This document shows, piece by piece, positions 51,601 through 58,316 of a stretch of DNA of 64,000 nucleotides. Positions within the stretch are counted from its first letter, which is position 1. The number at the start of each line of letters is the position of its first letter. The translations under genes and the position numbers were made by a program. The stretch is taken from positions 124,001 through 188,000 of the forward strand of contig JAGOSY010000002.1 in NCBI GenBank assembly GCA_018062085.1. Direction: 5' to 3'. A model generated the notes under the pieces. The model was not told the origin of the DNA. It was given only the letters and a program-made list of their open reading frames with translations, and did not search any database. The DNA is from a bacterium (lineage in GTDB: Bacteria; Cyanobacteriota; Vampirovibrionia; Obscuribacterales; Obscuribacteraceae).

Positions 51601-54283
51601 TTCCAAAGTTGAGCAAGACGCTCTGGTTAGCAAGTATCAGATCGCAAGTACCTTAATCGATGGTGATGGTGTAGACAACTATGCCACTCTGGGTGGTGCC
51701 AGTAAAATTGTTGCAATAAGAGGCCCTGGAACATTCTTTAAAGATGGCAATGTCTGGCAGTCAATTGATTCGATTGACGCTAGCTTCAAAGATACTTACT
51801 CGGTTCTCTCACCTAAAGGCCGTGAAGTTGCCGATGCCAGTTTGGCCCAACGCAACGCAATGTTGCACGACAAGCAGTCTGGAATCAAGGCCCAGATGAA
51901 TGAGTGGCTGAAGTCTAAGGGCTTGAATCCAGAAGAAGTAGTTTATTTACAGAAAGATGGTGCTCTTAAGTATCCGCGCCCACTTGATGACGCCGCTACA
52001 TTGCGTGTTAGTGAAATAAATGCGCTCCTGAAAGACAACAAGATTCCTGCCTCAGAGATTGCCAGTCTCACAAGTGAACTGCGAACTCTTAAACATCGCG
52101 GCATGAACGAAGAAGAAATTCGTCAGTTTGAATTGGCTAGTGAAGTTAGAGAGAAAATGGTCGACTTGCTTAGATCTGGTCACCGCACCGATAACTCGCT
52201 TCCTGGCGAGTTTCATCAGGTCAAGAGCGAGGCCAAGACTCACCCTGAGTGGTTGGAGGCCAAGCCCTTCATCGCCCCTGAGCCAACTGGTAGAGCCAGA
52301 GATTTTGGTGATGGCACCACCGTAACTACTTACAAAGACGGCGTTATCGTAAAGGGCGCTGATGGTTCTTCAGCCGTTGTCGATAATGTACACAATACTT
52401 CCGTTCGTCACAATGCTCTCGGCCAAGTTACTGAAGCCCATGGTGTCAATGGCAAGCGCGCCTTTACTTATGACTCTGAAGGCAAGCTAAATACAGTCAC
52501 TTTTGAGAATGGCGCCGTTGTTAAGAAAGAAAACGGTGTGTGGATGGGCCATGTGAAACAGGCTGATGGAACTTCCAAGGACGAAGTTTGGTTCAGGGGC
52601 GACCTGGTTGCCGATGGAGATGGCAGCATCCGTTCTTTTCATAGCATTGATGAAAAAGGCACGGTTACAATTGACTCAATCAACGGCTCAAAAATGGAGC
52701 TTACTGGTGATAGGCTCGACTATCTCAGCGCTAATTTAGCCGTAGAAGAAGCTAACCTTTCTCGCCTCTCCGCCAAGGCCTTTCCTGATGTAGCGCGCTT
52801 TGAACGGTTTGACAAGTTACTCAGAGACTTTGATGTTGAAGCTGCTAAGCGTGGTATCACTGATGAGAAAAAAGCGCTTCTATATCTCCATGTCAATCGC
52901 CTGCTCGAAGCAAATCCTATGGCAGTGTTGTCGCAGGCAGAGAGAGCCGACCTAGCTGAACAGCTGATGTCACACGCTGTTCATCCACGGACCGTCGACC
53001 AGGGAATGAACAGCACCTGCAACGTCACGACATTGGAAGTGCGTAATTATGCTAAAGATCCCGAGAAGAATGCGCAGCTTTTGGCTGATATAGCTATCAA
53101 TGGTAAGTTTGTCACCAAAGATGGCCATACTGTCGACATGACGGCCTTAGATAATGGTATCAAACCAGACTTTGAGGCTCGCAGAGCCCTTAAGCGCCAG
53201 CATGGTGAGGGCGATAAGCTCAAGGCCGACGGCAGTAGAGATTGGTCGAGCCAACTGACTGAAAATGCTATGGTTAATGCTTACTGGCAGGGCCGTAAAC
53301 ACATAATTAGTGATGGTCGTCGGGTTGATAGTAGTGGTCTTGCCTTTGACAAAGATCGTAATTTGATTGGCAAAATCAAGAGCAAATCTGAAGTACAGAT
53401 GCTCTATGACAAAGAAGGCGATCGCTTAGCCCAGTTTAAGCCTGGAGATCAGGCTTACACTAAAGATCATAAACCGATCAAGAATGTTGATGCCGATAGC
53501 TTGATTTACTCTGAGAATGGTGCTCTGTACGGTGTGCTACCAGAGAAGAAAATTGACAAAGTTTTTGATAGTGCTGGTAAGCAACTGCGCAATTTGGAGC
53601 CTGGTGCGACTGCCTATGATGCTGATGGTAAGCTGGTTATGCGTGTCGCTAAACCGGGCGAAATTAAGTATGAAAAGAGTGTTGATAGTTTGATGGGTGG
53701 AGAAAAGGTCAAATACTTTGACGGAGAAAATTGGGTGCAATTGCGCGACCGCAATGGCTCGAAAATGGATGCTCCCAGTATCTTCACCAATGAGCTAGAA
53801 GGCGTGAACAAACAAGCAACGGGTGTGAGTGACAATCACTTCGTTCTTACTGCCGGTGATAAAGCCAAGCAATGGTCTGGTCAGAGAGATGTAAGTACTG
53901 CAGATGAGCTTGCCGATGCTATTCTTGAGCTTGAGAAATCAGGCCAACTTCCTGCAGTTATGCAGGTGCACACGGCAAGACCGCCATTTTCTCAACTCTA
54001 TGGCATAGAGTCTGCTGTGGGCATGGGTGGTGGTTGGCATGTGATTAACATCCACGGCTACGATCCAGTAACGCGCCAGGTTAAGTTCACAAATCAGTGG
54101 GGTAGCAGAAATGACTTCCTTGAGGAGGGCTATTCTGTTGATAAACTCTTCCGCTCAATGAAGGAACCAGCAATGCACAAATTTATGCGTTCAACTGGAG
54201 GGAAAGTGGTAAAAGGTACCGTGGCTGCCGGAGCCGTGGTTTACTCAGGCGTTGTGGCTCATGACAAGTTGAATAACCGTTGA
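45698..54283 (+). CDS. giant modular protein: LysM, annexin-like repeats, YD/RHS-like repeats, C-terminal cysteine-peptidase-like domain
   Basis: 2861 residues from TTG 45698 (the preceding in-frame stop is at 45692). Order: LysM (about 82-140, HEVKKGDTLSHIVEKHL); 8-residue Pro repeat KPxxQxxV (about 146-190); nine or ten annexin-like repeats (about 212-997, for example GTDKKTIEELL, DDNEDNIIRALEKM); a Gly-rich hydrophobic module (about 1080-1331); YD/RHS-like strands (about 1345-1690, FDYDHDGQVQKASF); an HD-like helical segment (about 1775-1865, FTHHLDGALAAQE); more YD-like strands (about 2190-2330); and a calpain/papain-like end with C2441 (QGMNSTC), H2781 (GGWHVINI) and N2799 (FTNQWG). There is no signal peptide. 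It looks like a secreted or cell-wall-bound effector. The function is not known. Confidence 0.8.
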   Translation: MADDKATVVKDKPKEGEKPGEKESHLAPELLGKDSLAILRTADKTGSKAKADLPAVELFDSSRNGGANAAAKTEAGKPELVKHEVKKGDTLSHIVEKHLPKNEGESARDYNKRLYSEVGEVARKNGIADPDKIKPGQKIELTDHTKPAVKPADQPAVKPEGQTTVKPGDQPAVKPADQTTVKPGDQPAVTPPAELPQEPVKKPVDVDAMRKQAEVLYNATEGKWFGANEVLAKEVLKNLNEDQRKVLNEVYKDKHGKNIDEVLRSKLGGKDLTESLTYLNAKDKVSGADLGKAERVAEAIDQAANGGFLGIGTDKKTIEELLKGKSTDELKAIDAAYSARTGHSLKDELVDELSGSDLTKLTAMAEGKNDDAARINAVLEEHKEWGIGARSNANCEKDLRDTISTLNSQQIEALDKTYQERYGKSLREVLQNDDNLPKETKDALSIYLKGTDKMTAADTLAVADIAMRSQNLDMFQEAFRGASPEARAQFLQNGGEQKVNEAFGSASSNEYSTETTYSTNSDTTHAMDYVRAGKLDASTKIADNTSAFGDNEEAIEASLAQMSAAEKQSYMAGQKLASGDTANLNSADKANLEYYNKIHSALDAAGNEREVAKWEDMIATGKDGSLVTRLAAHGGMFDDGMGKVLGTIESMPKEDWERLKSDPEYRKKVEATLAIDLSDSEMARTREALDKKMQAPTYEASKEAQRSVVDAIKDETGFFDDNEDNIIRALEKMTPEEQKRYREDPEFKKQLNAEVASALDYGSERDAAMRILDKVAKGEKPESDIVAKLEMHSTNFNVDEAKVVADLEESFRKDPTLRDRLRNPQTPEDKDMAEKFNTAIHKALDQDEYDKFAKPLLETGRIPLAVKAELYQGLFNDDEKAVYDALKKDRATPEDWKEVIANPEKTLGFMSVEEREVALNIARQQGEMKPEDELRAAMLGVGKDEDKIKEVLKGFTPDQLQAAKDAYEVKYGSSLTGDTLDELGGADKVEAARELRGPQSARESYNDARSEVYESADGIGKFIVKHWDGTSEMTQDQLEQYSKAMGDYSKAYQEMPLEGRQQFEDNLYKSLELYKKSEGAAADAIVDGAIIAAGVGGAAFTGGVSLSLLAATSVGGAMFKIGAKSAILGADYDFASAQIVKDGATGAIDAATIFLGPAQAAQMLKLGERSALTAARAAMSEVDNVAVLGGKQLLKEGAEGTIKKELAEQVAVAISNGAKGVDDKAIAKIAEKVAADAVDVPQIQQILKANLAKAIETEASAGLKASMREYALNTGAGVVGGSLSGGVRGGVDGESFDAVAQQAFMGGLSGGAMAGAFTVAFKGLGRTASVFRNADGPDVHTSPVGSLEVKAVSAASEVHPPKLDRSGRIAEVITPEGKLSVAYHKAGDLEGEVRKVTFPNGNVYSSEDGVKWTVKDPAAPGGKYEVNGSMKVDAEGGVTWHAEGGSKSTLRSDGSRIIEDKHTGDLVTTDALGYVREVKKDNSGVKFDYDHDGQVQKASFDNGSVIDVKADGKVVQTKADGTAVDLDGKLKVNNDGQLTLTAADGRAQVLTPEGARLQYDGDSNRVSDFWNAKGDHYRYEYSSAGELDKVTLPDGKGLKRDPAGGWQHIDLDGRVNGATTTEYKVLSDGSFSYSQGDRSITFGLDGHERVYDTTNNKLLIERGIDGQALKSKVEVGVDGRPLEFQEKVKEKFVVQNAESKEKSLALVASELKDVRAIDANGKPSSAYDSLMSDKTLTDRQKQNILDNMSEIREHFASYRVGDRMHPDPEVNWIHTQGEMAKVLEVGRKAGLKPDELEDALLASMYSDSVKFAFPPPKGAEANFFTHHLDGALAAQESLTRKGFPPERVDRIVQAIKEHQIAPPEFMGNLYLNFKIKPGLDDLAKKGTITAERHAELTAVLKDMTVVGEDGVSRLKPIAKVNDWPKVRNADGSWEVALTPDQRELFKLAGIEHWSTPVNPVDTPGFKQLSKVEQDALVSKYQIASTLIDGDGVDNYATLGGASKIVAIRGPGTFFKDGNVWQSIDSIDASFKDTYSVLSPKGREVADASLAQRNAMLHDKQSGIKAQMNEWLKSKGLNPEEVVYLQKDGALKYPRPLDDAATLRVSEINALLKDNKIPASEIASLTSELRTLKHRGMNEEEIRQFELASEVREKMVDLLRSGHRTDNSLPGEFHQVKSEAKTHPEWLEAKPFIAPEPTGRARDFGDGTTVTTYKDGVIVKGADGSSAVVDNVHNTSVRHNALGQVTEAHGVNGKRAFTYDSEGKLNTVTFENGAVVKKENGVWMGHVKQADGTSKDEVWFRGDLVADGDGSIRSFHSIDEKGTVTIDSINGSKMELTGDRLDYLSANLAVEEANLSRLSAKAFPDVARFERFDKLLRDFDVEAAKRGITDEKKALLYLHVNRLLEANPMAVLSQAERADLAEQLMSHAVHPRTVDQGMNSTCNVTTLEVRNYAKDPEKNAQLLADIAINGKFVTKDGHTVDMTALDNGIKPDFEARRALKRQHGEGDKLKADGSRDWSSQLTENAMVNAYWQGRKHIISDGRRVDSSGLAFDKDRNLIGKIKSKSEVQMLYDKEGDRLAQFKPGDQAYTKDHKPIKNVDADSLIYSENGALYGVLPEKKIDKVFDSAGKQLRNLEPGATAYDADGKLVMRVAKPGEIKYEKSVDSLMGGEKVKYFDGENWVQLRDRNGSKMDAPSIFTNELEGVNKQATGVSDNHFVLTAGDKAKQWSGQRDVSTADELADAILELEKSGQLPAVMQVHTARPPFSQLYGIESAVGMGGGWHVINIHGYDPVTRQVKFTNQWGSRNDFLEEGYSVDKLFRSMKEPAMHKFMRSTGGKVVKGTVAAGAVVYSGVVAHDKLNNR
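46133..46264. repeat. 24-bp in-frame tandem repeat (KPxxQxxV)
   Basis: Five copies of an 8-codon unit (KPADQPAV, KPEGQTTV, KPGDQPAV, KPADQTTV, KPGDQPAV) form a stiff linker between LysM and the annexin-like repeats of the giant protein. Confidence 0.9.
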
Positions 54284-54299
54284 TTGAATTAAGAGAATA

Positions 54300-54815
54300 A
54301 TGAATAAGACTGCCTTAAAATTGAAGAATCAAGGACAAATTAAGTCTATGGAGCTGCCCGACGGCTGGGTAGAGTGTCTATTAGAGAAACGCACCGCCAC
54401 TGATTTTTTAAGAGAGTTTCGAGCGCAAGAAAGTGCCGAGGTGAAGTTGTCTTTTTATTATCGAGGTAAGCGCATTGCTCCTGATGGTGCCTCCGATTTT
54501 CTCAAAGTATTGTCTCAACCAGACCATGAGCTGTCAGAGGAAGAATTTAGTTCTGTAGATCTTGTCGTCAGAAACGCATCTGATCCTGATTTCTTTTTGC
54601 TTAGTTCTAGCCGTACTGAAGAGCTAAATGGCAAGCGTGTTTTAATCGTCGAGGGTATTTGGAAGAAAGGTGGACTAGTCGATATGGGACTATTTATCGA
54701 CAGCGATAAAACTGGTTCAGCAGTGCAAGAAATTCATTTTGAAGCCCCACAAAGTGAGTACGAGCTTTTTGTTGATCAAGTGGAGAAGTCTTTAAAGACT
54801 ATAGTTTGGCTCTAG
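54300..54815 (+). CDS. small acidic protein after the giant gene (candidate immunity protein or chaperone)
   Basis: 171 residues, acidic, no signal peptide. The pattern (MELPDGWVECLL at about 18-29; GKRVLIVEGIWKKGG; a C-terminal helix EYELFVDQVEKSLKTIVWL) resembles the PsbP/DcrB/DUF1795 fold, which includes Eag chaperones of Rhs effectors, but the match is weak by eye. It starts 16 bp after the giant gene, and its stop overlaps the next gene by 10 bp. The position fits an immunity protein or a chaperone. Confidence 0.6.
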   Translation: MNKTALKLKNQGQIKSMELPDGWVECLLEKRTATDFLREFRAQESAEVKLSFYYRGKRIAPDGASDFLKVLSQPDHELSEEEFSSVDLVVRNASDPDFFLLSSSRTEELNGKRVLIVEGIWKKGGLVDMGLFIDSDKTGSAVQEIHFEAPQSEYELFVDQVEKSLKTIVWL

Positions 54816-55906
54816 ATAAATTTGGAATTGCGAAAATGCCGTTAAGACCAGAACAAGACAATAGTAAAGATAGTAAGGTCGAAGCTGCAGTGGCTGACAG
54901 CAGTGCGCCGCTATTGCAAGAGTTCTGGCAGTCTCTCAAGTACACTGCCATTCAGCAGCCTTATGATGGCATTTCGCAGGCTGTAAATCATTTTGGTGGC
55001 AACATCGCCAAGCGTAACCTGGTTGACGCCCCTGATGTTGCTGAGGTTGGCTCTTCTCAATGGATAGCTCAACAGGCTGGGTCTGGTGTGGCTAAACTTG
55101 GTGGCGTTTTGCTGATGCACAGAGGAGTGAGCTTTGCTGGTGCAGCTATTGGTGCCAGAGCTTCAACTGTCGCTCTAGGTGAATCGGTAGCGACTGGTCG
55201 CGTCACCGTGGGTAGTTTGGCAACTGCCGGGGGCCTTTACGAAGGCCTTGTCACCAAATCTGGTGAGAATTTCTGGACAGATAGATTGGGTAGTGCTGGA
55301 ATTGGCGGCACTTCTATGTATATTATGGGCAAGGCGCAGATTGGTATTCAAGGCCTAAGTAGTATTAAGAGTATGGCTTCTCATTTGCCAGAAGGACTTT
55401 CAGGCACGGTGGGTCGACAGCTGATGAATGGTGCTAGCGGATTTCTAGCTGGAGCTGCTGGTGGCGCATTCAGTGCCGAGGCTAGTTCTCTCTTCAAGCA
55501 TGGAAAGTTGGCAACAACTTCAGAGCTGGCTGAGAAGACTCTTTCAAGTGCTGTCATGGGTGGTGTCTTTGGCACAGTGACAAAACCTGCTTTGGAGAAC
55601 GTTGTCAGCCCTCAGCGCACTGGTGCTCTGCCAAGCTTGCATTTAGAGCAGTTACCAGTGCGTACTGGCCCTGTCGTGAGCAAACCGGCTGAATTGGGTC
55701 CAGATGTTTCTCTGCTTGTGTCTAGCACTGCTGTTAAAGCTCATAGTCCGAGCTTGCTAGATGGGCTGAAATTGCGTACATCCGAAGTGCCAGGAGTGGG
55801 CACGTTACCGAAGGTGGCAATTGACCCCTTGCCAATTTTTAAACCAAAGCCTGTGTCTAAGGATATTCCACCCAAAGTTACCGATTTGCACACCCCTGGA
55901 ACTTAA
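54806..55906 (+). CDS. hydrophobic-module protein in the giant-protein operon
   Basis: 366 residues from TTG 54806, overlapping the previous gene by 10 bp. Residues about 30-270 are a Gly/Ala-rich module with glycine-zipper-like stretches (GVAKLGGVLLMHRGVSFAGAAIGA, split here; GFLAGAAGGAFSAEASSLF). It is collinear with the start of the glycoamylase-family gene at 15-17.3 kb: AIQQPYDGISQAVNH against ALQAPVDGLTQLVNH, and GGAFSAEASSLF against GGAVSAESTSLL. The tail is Pro-rich without an enzyme domain. It may anchor, insert or help deliver the giant protein. Confidence 0.65.
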   Translation: MALDKFGIAKMPLRPEQDNSKDSKVEAAVADSSAPLLQEFWQSLKYTAIQQPYDGISQAVNHFGGNIAKRNLVDAPDVAEVGSSQWIAQQAGSGVAKLGGVLLMHRGVSFAGAAIGARASTVALGESVATGRVTVGSLATAGGLYEGLVTKSGENFWTDRLGSAGIGGTSMYIMGKAQIGIQGLSSIKSMASHLPEGLSGTVGRQLMNGASGFLAGAAGGAFSAEASSLFKHGKLATTSELAEKTLSSAVMGGVFGTVTKPALENVVSPQRTGALPSLHLEQLPVRTGPVVSKPAELGPDVSLLVSSTAVKAHSPSLLDGLKLRTSEVPGVGTLPKVAIDPLPIFKPKPVSKDIPPKVTDLHTPGT

Positions 55907-55946
55907 ATAAATAACTCGATTCTAAAAAGAGAAAGGCTAGCACAAG

Positions 55947-57140
55947 TTGAAAAGTATGCATGAAGAGAGCACCGAGTCTCTTCTCAAAAGAAAAGAAGCT
56001 TTAGATACCTTCCTCACTAATTGTGCTCTGGCTGGAATTGAACCGCCTGAGAGCGACGCTGCTGCCTTTGTGGAAGTACAATCTGAGTTGGCTACCCGTG
56101 ATCTCAGTGGGGTGCCAGCAAAGCCAAAGTCATGGACAAATTGGCTCGGTGTCAAAATTGATGGCTTTATGCTAAACGGTCAAATTTCTAGTGGTCGTTT
56201 TTGTTTTCTCTTTCATGCCGAAGATGAGTTTGGCAACGAAAGAGTCTACAAAGTAGCTAAAGATCCAAGCGACATAGCCGAGCCTGAGAAATTTTCTACG
56301 CAAGCACTCAAAGTTATTCCTTTTCAAACTGGACCGGTTACACCAATTCCAGACCAGATGATGCAATTGCAGCTGACCCGTTTGATAGAGCTAGCCGGGC
56401 CCTTGGTGGTGCCGGTTGAGAGCAGTGGAGAGTGCCAGGAGCGCGCCTATTATTCAATGCCTGTATTGCGCGGCCTAACGTTGCGCCAACAGCTCGCTGA
56501 AAGAGAGATGTCGCAGAAGCAAATTTTGGCGCTGTTTCACTTGCTTGCCAGTTTTATGGAAGCCATGCCCAATGCCTATCATGGTGACTTAACTCCTGAC
56601 AATATTTTTATTGAGTGCGACGAAAATGATGACGTCAGTGGTATCAGATTACTTGACCCGGGTTATTTTGGCTCTTTGCATTGCTTAGAAGGCGAATTTG
56701 ATACTTGCATGATTTCGACACCGGCTTATTATCCTCTGCTTGTGCCCGATGATTTGATGGCAGTTGGTATTTGTATGTGGGAAGCACTAACTGGTGTTCA
56801 TCCGCTTACGAGCAAACCAGTTGCCCCTAATTCGCCTATTAGTGCGGCTCAAGACCTAGTTGATTTGATCAACTTTAGAAATTCGCTTTTGCAGCCTTAT
56901 CTCACGCCGCTTATGAATGTTGTTTTGCCTTGTGACTTAAATAGTGAGATCAATGCTCAGCTGCAGTCAGCAATTCTTTCGTGCATGCATTTCCGCCTGG
57001 ATGAGAGCCGAAAAATTGCAATAGACAACGGATTTGAAGGCTTTGCTCAACTAAGAGTTGAATTAGCTGCTTTGATAGGCGAAGTTGATTTGGAGACGCC
57101 TGAGGCCGCACAGGCCCCACAGACTGATTTCTCTGTTTAG
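55947..57140 (+). CDS. degenerate Ser/Thr kinase-like protein
   Basis: 397 residues from TTG 55947 (AAAGG 11 bases upstream). The kinase fold is visible: a loop ISSGRFCFLF, lysine in VYKVAKD, the catalytic-loop equivalent YHGDLTPDN (D214; the usual Lys is Thr) and DPG in place of DFG (D237). LLVPDDLMAVGICMWEALTG follows. The changes suggest a pseudokinase or a weak kinase. No membrane segment. It closes the run that begins with the giant gene and lies 17 bp from the convergent beta-barrel gene. Confidence 0.7.
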   Translation: MKSMHEESTESLLKRKEALDTFLTNCALAGIEPPESDAAAFVEVQSELATRDLSGVPAKPKSWTNWLGVKIDGFMLNGQISSGRFCFLFHAEDEFGNERVYKVAKDPSDIAEPEKFSTQALKVIPFQTGPVTPIPDQMMQLQLTRLIELAGPLVVPVESSGECQERAYYSMPVLRGLTLRQQLAEREMSQKQILALFHLLASFMEAMPNAYHGDLTPDNIFIECDENDDVSGIRLLDPGYFGSLHCLEGEFDTCMISTPAYYPLLVPDDLMAVGICMWEALTGVHPLTSKPVAPNSPISAAQDLVDLINFRNSLLQPYLTPLMNVVLPCDLNSEINAQLQSAILSCMHFRLDESRKIAIDNGFEGFAQLRVELAALIGEVDLETPEAAQAPQTDFSV

Positions 57141-57157
57141 TTTGTTTCGCTGTCGCT

Positions 57158-58204
57158 CTAAAAACTGCGCACATAGCGCATTGTAATACTCACTGGCGCA
57201 ACAAGCCCAAGATTGCGATCTGGGTTAAAAGGCGCAGGTGTATTACCATTTGATGGCCCCGGCACAGCTGATCTGCTGGCGTTTATGTACCTTGAAAAAA
57301 CAATAGGCACGTCAATCATCAAGACATCTTTGCCATTGGCATAAGTCAGGCCTGGGCCCACAGACATGGCCCAGCCTGGTTGTCTGTAGCCACCGGCTGG
57401 TCCGAACAAATCATGGGCCCGCACTCCTTCCCAGCGGCCGACAAGCCGCATTCTTAGGCCCTTCAACTTCGGTTTGTTCCAGGTGCCAGGCACTTTCATC
57501 GATACGCCTGTTTGCACACTGTAGGCATCAGAAACTGAATTGGTCAACTCATCCAAAAAGTTTGGCGTCAGGGGCACGCCAGCACTGCCAATGATTGACG
57601 AGGTGCCATTGGTGTTGCGTGGGTTCGATAAATAAGAACCGGCGACAAAGAGTGTCTTGCCTCGCAAGAATCTGTTGACTCTAAAAGTTTTGTAGGCATC
57701 AACTGTGGCAATAATTCCTGTACCACCATCGCCTGGCATGACAGCGGCCGGATAGACCGCGCGACTAGCAAAGTTTTGACCGTTGAGGTTGGGAATAACC
57801 CGTCGTTCGTCCCAGTTGCCGGTGGGTATTTTCATGCCTAGGCCGACAATGCAATTTTCAAAAGGATGGTCCTTGGGATCGACTAGAGAGATTTGAGTAA
57901 CTAAGGCGAGATCTCCCACTCCGTTAATGTCCCAACCAGCCCTCTGACCTATGCCAGGCCCTTTGGGTGGATAAATCATGCTGAAATTGTTCATTGAAAC
58001 TGGCAAGGTGCCAACTATGGCTACTCGTCTGTTGATGTAGTAGCGCGCTGAAACATCCAACACACTCTGGCGCATGTAGGGCTTCCAGTTATTAGTGAAA
58101 CTCGAATTGTAGTCAGTGCCATTGTATGACTTGTCGGCTCGCGCAGCGCGCCAGCCAACTGATAATTGAAACTTACCTGACCCTGCTCCCAGACCTGGGA
58201 CCAC
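57158..58204 (-). CDS. outer-membrane beta-barrel protein (signal peptide separated by an in-frame TGA)
   Basis: 348 residues from GTG 58204. The sequence alternates strands typical of transporter-like barrels (LDVSARYYINRRVAIVGTL, MRLVGRWEGVRAHDLFG), and ends in Phe (MRYVRSF), the usual last residue of barrels. It lacks a signal peptide in this frame, but the same frame upstream codes one, cut off by TGA 58220-58222. The gene therefore most likely starts at TTG 58312. It follows the agmatinase gene by 4 bp when counted from that start. Confidence 0.7.
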   Translation of the reverse strand: MVPGLGAGSGKFQLSVGWRAARADKSYNGTDYNSSFTNNWKPYMRQSVLDVSARYYINRRVAIVGTLPVSMNNFSMIYPPKGPGIGQRAGWDINGVGDLALVTQISLVDPKDHPFENCIVGLGMKIPTGNWDERRVIPNLNGQNFASRAVYPAAVMPGDGGTGIIATVDAYKTFRVNRFLRGKTLFVAGSYLSNPRNTNGTSSIIGSAGVPLTPNFLDELTNSVSDAYSVQTGVSMKVPGTWNKPKLKGLRMRLVGRWEGVRAHDLFGPAGGYRQPGWAMSVGPGLTYANGKDVLMIDVPIVFSRYINASRSAVPGPSNGNTPAPFNPDRNLGLVAPVSITMRYVRSF

Positions 58205-58219
58205 ACCACGTGCGGCCGC

Positions 58220-58312
58220 TCAGCCCTGACCCCAGGCGGCGCGTTCGCCTAGGCAGACAAAAAGTGCCAGTACTATCAGCTTAAGAATAGGCTTGATATA
58301 ATTGCTTTTCAA
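58220..58312 (-). pseudogene. signal-peptide fragment of the beta-barrel gene, ending at an in-frame TGA
   Basis: A frame of 30 codons from TTG 58312 gives a textbook signal peptide (ILKLIVLALFVCLGERAAWG) and stops at TGA 58220-58222. It is in frame with the barrel ORF (AAARGVVPGLGAG follows the stop). It starts 4 bp after the agmatinase stop, so it is translationally coupled to it. A single-base change would restore the whole gene. Confidence 0.65.
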
Positions 58313-58316
58313 ATTC

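Noticed and set aside
17121..58222. Changed genetic code (TAA or TGA as sense) to explain the two interrupted genes
   Set aside because: TGA ends other genes here (ClC at 37669-37671, queD at 41585-41587, the giant gene) and TAA ends many. Two local changes are the simpler reading.
58220..58222. Selenocysteine at the in-frame TGA
   Set aside because: The site is at a signal-peptide junction of a barrel protein, where Sec has no plausible role, and no SECIS-like hairpin was seen right after it.
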